From an uncultured Collinsella sp. (GTDB taxonomy: Bacteria; Actinomycetota; Coriobacteriia; Coriobacteriales; Coriobacteriaceae), in assembly GCA_902496335.1 (NCBI GenBank), contig CABVAO010000018.1, positions 1 through 32,198 on the forward strand: 32,198 bases of DNA, read 5' to 3'. Positions 29,217 to 32,198 of the stretch are shown here, piece after piece (within the stretch, counting starts at the first letter, position 1; every line of letters begins with the position of its first letter). Below the pieces are notes generated by a model. It was not told where the DNA came from and did not search any database. It saw only the letters and a program-made list of their open reading frames with translations. The position numbers and the translations under genes were made by a program.

Positions 29217-31898
29217 ATGCAAAAGGAATACCTGTCCGCCGCGGCGGAGGTGCTCAGCGACCAGGGTGTCGATGAGAACCTTGGCCTGAGCAACGGCGAG
29301 GCGTCGTCGCGTCTCGCCAAGACAGGCCCTAACAAGCTCGAGGAAGCCGAGAAGACGCCGTTGTGGAAGCGTTTCTTTGAGCAGATGGCCGACCCTATGG
29401 TCATCATGCTGATTGTTGCCGCCGTCATCAGCGCGCTCACGGGCATGGTCAAGGGCGAGGCGGACTTTGCCGATGTCGCCATCATCATGTTCGTCGTTAT
29501 CGTCAACTCGGTGCTGGGCGTGGTCCAGGAGGCTAAAAGCGAGGAGGCCCTCGAGGCCCTGCAGGAGATGAGCGCGGCGCAGTCCAAGGTGCTGCGCGAC
29601 GGCAAGCTCATGCACCTGCCGAGCGCCGAGCTCGTGCCCGGCGACGTGATCATGCTCGAGGCGGGCGACTCCGTCCCGGCCGACTGCCGCGTCCTCGAGA
29701 GCGCCACGATGAAGATCGAAGAGGCCGCACTGACCGGCGAGTCCGTGCCGGTCGAGAAGCACGCCAACGTGATCGAGCTCGCCGCTGGCACCGACGACGT
29801 GCCGCTCGGTGACCGTAAGAACATGTGCTACATGGGCTCCACTGTGGTGTACGGTCGCGGTCGCGCCGTCGTGGTCGGCACCGGTATGAACACCGAGATG
29901 GGCAAGATTGCTGGCGCCCTGGCCGAGGCCAAGGAAGAGCTCACGCCGCTGCAGGTGAAGCTCGCCGAGCTCAGCCGCATCCTTACCATTATGGTTATCG
30001 TCATCTGCGTCGTCATCTTTGGCGTCGACATCATCCGTCACGGCGTGGGCAACGTCCTTACCGACCCGACTGCCCTGCTCGACACCTTTATGGTCGCCGT
30101 CTCGCTTGCCGTCGCCGCCATTCCCGAGGGCCTGGTTGCCGTCGTGACCATCGTGCTTTCGCTCGGCGTGACCAAGATGGCCAAGCGCCAGGCGATCATC
30201 CGCAAGCTTTCTGCCGTCGAGACCCTTGGCTGCACGCAGACCATCTGCTCCGACAAGACTGGCACGCTTACCCAGAACAAGATGACCGTTGTCAAGCACG
30301 AGCTCGCTGCGCCCAAGGAGAAGTTCCTGGCCGGTATGGCGCTGTGTTCCGATGCCCAGTGGGACGAGGACCTGGGCGAGGCCGTGGGCGAGCCGACCGA
30401 GTGTGCACTTGTCAATGATGCCGGCAAAGCTGGTCTTACTGGCCTGACTGCCGAGCACCCGCGCGTGGGCGAGGCCCCGTTCGACTCGGGCCGTAAGATG
30501 ATGTCCGTGGTCGTCGAGACCCTGGACGGCGAGTACGAGCAGTACACCAAGGGCGCGCCCGACGTGGTGATTGGCCTGTGCACCCATATCTACGAGGGCG
30601 ATAAGGTCGTCCCCCTGACTGAGGAGCGCCGCGCCGAGCTCGTGGCAGCCAACAAGGCCATGGCCGACGAGGCCCTGCGCGTGCTGGCGCTGGCGAGCCG
30701 CACCTACACCGAGGTTCCCGCCGACTGCAGCCCCGCTGCGCTCGAGCATGATCTGGTCTTCTGCGGCCTGTCCGGCATGATCGACCCGGTCCGTCCCGAG
30801 GTCGCCGACGCTATCCGCGAGGCGCACGACGCCGGTATCCGCACCGTCATGATTACGGGCGACCACATCGACACCGCCGTGGCCATCGCCAAGCAGCTGG
30901 GTATCGTCGCCGATCGCAGCCAGGCTATCACCGGTGCCGACCTCGATCGCATGAGCGACGAGGAGCTCGACGCGCACATCGAGGATTACGGCGTGTACGC
31001 CCGTGTCCAGCCCGAGCACAAGACCCGCATCGTCGAGGCTTGGAAGTCGCGCGACCAGATCGTCGCCATGACGGGCGACGGCGTCAACGACGCCCCGTCC
31101 ATCAAGCGCGCCGACATCGGCGTCGGTATGGGCATCACCGGTACCGACGTCACCAAGAACGTCGCCGATATGGTGCTTGCCGACGACAACTTCGCCACCA
31201 TCATCGGTGCCTGCGAAGAGGGCCGTCGTATCTACGACAACATCCGCAAGGTCATCCAGTTCCTGCTTTCGGCCAACCTTGCCGAGGTCTTCTCGGTGTT
31301 CATCGCCACGCTCATCGGCTTTACCATCTTCCAGCCGGTGCAGCTGCTGTGGGTGAACCTGGTCACCGACTGCTTCCCCGCGCTCGCGCTGGGCATGGAG
31401 GACGCCGAGGGCGACATCATGAAGCGCAAGCCGCGCAACGCCAAGGACGGCGTCTTTGCCGGTCACATGGGCCTGGACTGCGTGGTCCAGGGCCTGATCA
31501 TCACCGTGCTGGTGCTGGCGAGCTTCTTTGTGGGCGTGTACTTTGACATGGGCTACATCCACATCGCCGATATGATTGCCGGCAACGCCGACGAGGAAGG
31601 CGTGATGATGGCGTTCATCACGCTCAACATGGTCGAGATTTTCCACTGCTTCAATATGCGCAGCCGTCGTGCGTCGCTGTTCACCATGAAGAAGCAGAAC
31701 AAGTGGCTGTGGGCTTCGGCCGCGCTGGCGCTGGTGCTGACGGTGATCGTAACCGTGCAGCCGACGCTTGCCGAGATGTTCTTTGGCCCTGTGACGCTTG
31801 AGCTTAAGGGCGTTATCGCCGCCCTGGGCCTTGCCTTCCTGATCATCCCGCTGATGGAGATCTACAAGGCGATCATGCGCGCGGTCGAGAAGGAGTAA
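29217..31898 (+). CDS. P2-type cation-transporting ATPase, probably Ca2+
   Basis: An 893-aa P-type ATPase exporting a divalent cation. N-terminal cation-ATPase region 1-60, then M1-M2; the actuator domain carries LTGES (172-176). M4 has AIPEGLVAV with Glu304. The phosphorylation site is SDKTGTLT, Asp346. The hinge is MTGDGVNDAP (about 617-626). M5 is FLLSANLAEVFS (about 682-693) and M6 LLWVNLVTDCFPALALG (about 710-725). The M4 Glu, M5 Asn/Glu and M6 Asn/Asp are the residues forming the Ca2+ site II of SERCA, so Ca2+ is the best guess; Mn2+ is possible. Ten transmembrane helices fit the sequence. AGGAGGGG lies 7 nt before the start and is partly held in the leader stem P2. A terminator follows at 32066. 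Confidence 0.9.
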   Translation: MQKEYLSAAAEVLSDQGVDENLGLSNGEASSRLAKTGPNKLEEAEKTPLWKRFFEQMADPMVIMLIVAAVISALTGMVKGEADFADVAIIMFVVIVNSVLGVVQEAKSEEALEALQEMSAAQSKVLRDGKLMHLPSAELVPGDVIMLEAGDSVPADCRVLESATMKIEEAALTGESVPVEKHANVIELAAGTDDVPLGDRKNMCYMGSTVVYGRGRAVVVGTGMNTEMGKIAGALAEAKEELTPLQVKLAELSRILTIMVIVICVVIFGVDIIRHGVGNVLTDPTALLDTFMVAVSLAVAAIPEGLVAVVTIVLSLGVTKMAKRQAIIRKLSAVETLGCTQTICSDKTGTLTQNKMTVVKHELAAPKEKFLAGMALCSDAQWDEDLGEAVGEPTECALVNDAGKAGLTGLTAEHPRVGEAPFDSGRKMMSVVVETLDGEYEQYTKGAPDVVIGLCTHIYEGDKVVPLTEERRAELVAANKAMADEALRVLALASRTYTEVPADCSPAALEHDLVFCGLSGMIDPVRPEVADAIREAHDAGIRTVMITGDHIDTAVAIAKQLGIVADRSQAITGADLDRMSDEELDAHIEDYGVYARVQPEHKTRIVEAWKSRDQIVAMTGDGVNDAPSIKRADIGVGMGITGTDVTKNVADMVLADDNFATIIGACEEGRRIYDNIRKVIQFLLSANLAEVFSVFIATLIGFTIFQPVQLLWVNLVTDCFPALALGMEDAEGDIMKRKPRNAKDGVFAGHMGLDCVVQGLIITVLVLASFFVGVYFDMGYIHIADMIAGNADEEGVMMAFITLNMVEIFHCFNMRSRRASLFTMKKQNKWLWASAALALVLTVIVTVQPTLAEMFFGPVTLELKGVIAALGLAFLIIPLMEIYKAIMRAVEKE

Positions 31899-31910
31899 GT
31901 TAACCTGTCC

Positions 31911-32005
31911 GGGCCCGCCCGCCTGCGGGGTTTCCACGGGCACGTCCTCGCCGCTTTGCGGCTGCGGGATGTGCCCTTAGGAAACCCCTCCCGGCGGGTG
32001 GGCCC
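31911..32005. repeat. 95-nt long imperfect hairpin downstream of the ATPase gene
   Basis: Successive segments pair in register: 31911-31923 with 31993-32005 (13 bp, one G-U), GGGGTTTCC (31927-31935) with 31980-31988 (9 bp perfect), 31938-31947 with 31967-31976 (10 bp, one G-U), and GCCGC-TTT-GCGGC at the tip (31950-31962). The arms are separated by short symmetric internal loops of 2-4 nt. There is no T-run, so it is not an ordinary terminator. The compensating G-U pairs suggest the RNA fold is maintained. It may be an intergenic palindromic repeat or a structured RNA. Confidence 0.75.
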
Positions 32006-32065
32006 TACGGTATCCTTGCTGGCTTTTCTCCCGCGCGGATGATAAAGGGCTGAGGGAAAGTTTGT

Positions 32066-32100
32066 GAGCCGGTCGAGCGTTTGCTCGACCGGCTCTTTTT
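32066..32100 (+). terminator. strong terminator downstream of the ATPase gene
   Basis: A perfect 13-bp stem, GAGCCGGTCGAGC (32066-32078) with its complement (32083-32095), around GTTT and followed by five Ts. It lies 167 bp after the ATPase stop codon, beyond the 95-nt hairpin, so that hairpin would be part of the ATPase 3' UTR. Confidence 0.9.
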
Positions 32101-32107
32101 GATTCAA

Positions 32108-32186
32108 GACTTTAGTCTGCTGGCCGCGCAGCGGCCAGCTTTGAACCACCCGCTACGCGGGTGGAGACAAACGGCTTTACAAAGCC
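32108..32186. mobile_element. cluster of compact hairpins, possible end of an IS200/IS605-like element
   Basis: Four short perfect palindromes follow one another: AGACT-TT-AGTCT (32108-32119), GCTGGCCGC-GCA-GCGGCCAGC (32119-32139), CCACCCGC-TAC-GCGGGTGG (32146-32164) and GGCTTT-AC-AAAGCC (32173-32186). Triloop hairpins of this kind are typical of the ends recognised by single-strand HUH (IS200/IS605) transposases and of REP sequences. No transposase is visible because the window ends at 32198, so the call rests on structure alone. Confidence 0.35.
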
Positions 32187-32198
32187 ACCCCTCCGACC

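Noticed and set aside
29163..31943. 926-codon open frame on the minus strand opposite the P-type ATPase
   Set aside because: Antisense shadow; His/Asp/Gly-rich composition and no domain, while the opposite strand has every P-type ATPase motif.

Overview
This 32.2 kb window is bacterial chromosome with high G+C. It most likely comes from a Collinsella-like member of the Coriobacteriia (Actinobacteria, gut anaerobe). That assignment is an inference from the G+C-rich codon use, the Shine-Dalgarno-led genes, the T-box-controlled pheST, the M16C (PreP-type) protease, the DUF4012 cell-envelope protein and the style of the intergenic palindromes. No rRNA, CRISPR array or prophage is visible.

Left part (1-5504) is housekeeping. 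It holds a truncated lactate/2-hydroxyacid dehydrogenase (minus), metA (plus; Glu111 predicts acetyl-CoA use), 5-formyltetrahydrofolate cyclo-ligase (minus), a palindrome-rich intergenic element with a 20-codon ORF, and a large zinc protease of the PreP/Cym1 type (minus).

An accessory stretch follows (about 5505-10900). A 570-bp non-coding region carries two families of repeated motifs and leads into an AlbA_2/HATPase_c_4/winged-helix regulator. After it come a 163-aa protein of unknown function, an HNH endonuclease whose N-terminal half resembles the modified-base-reading SRA fold, a small CxxC/CxxC zinc-ribbon protein and a DUF5710 protein. The stretch ends at the 3' end of a tRNA-Val(GAC) gene that has its own promoter and terminator. 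This is the most defence-like part of the window.

The core genome resumes at 11262. It contains an EamA/DMT transporter, a DUF4012 membrane-anchored envelope protein, glmM (peptidoglycan precursor synthesis), an M32 carboxypeptidase (minus), a complete T-box leader with pheS-pheT, and a nikMN-nikQ-nikO nickel ECF-transporter operon. The nik operon sits behind a perfect NikR-type operator. Next are a zinc-dependent phospholipase C-like protein, a DUF559/Vsr-like nuclease-fold protein (minus), pyruvate kinase (minus) and a P-type Ca2+-like ATPase whose 5' leader can form mutually exclusive RNA structures that include its ribosome-binding site. The right end has a 95-nt long hairpin, a strong terminator and a cluster of compact hairpins that may be the end of an IS200/IS605-like element.

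The best candidates for undescribed biology are the GAGAGATAA array in front of the AlbA_2 regulator, the ATPase leader switch, the SRA-like/HNH nuclease and the composite palindromic intergenic elements. No previously undescribed multi-gene system could be demonstrated from the sequence alone.
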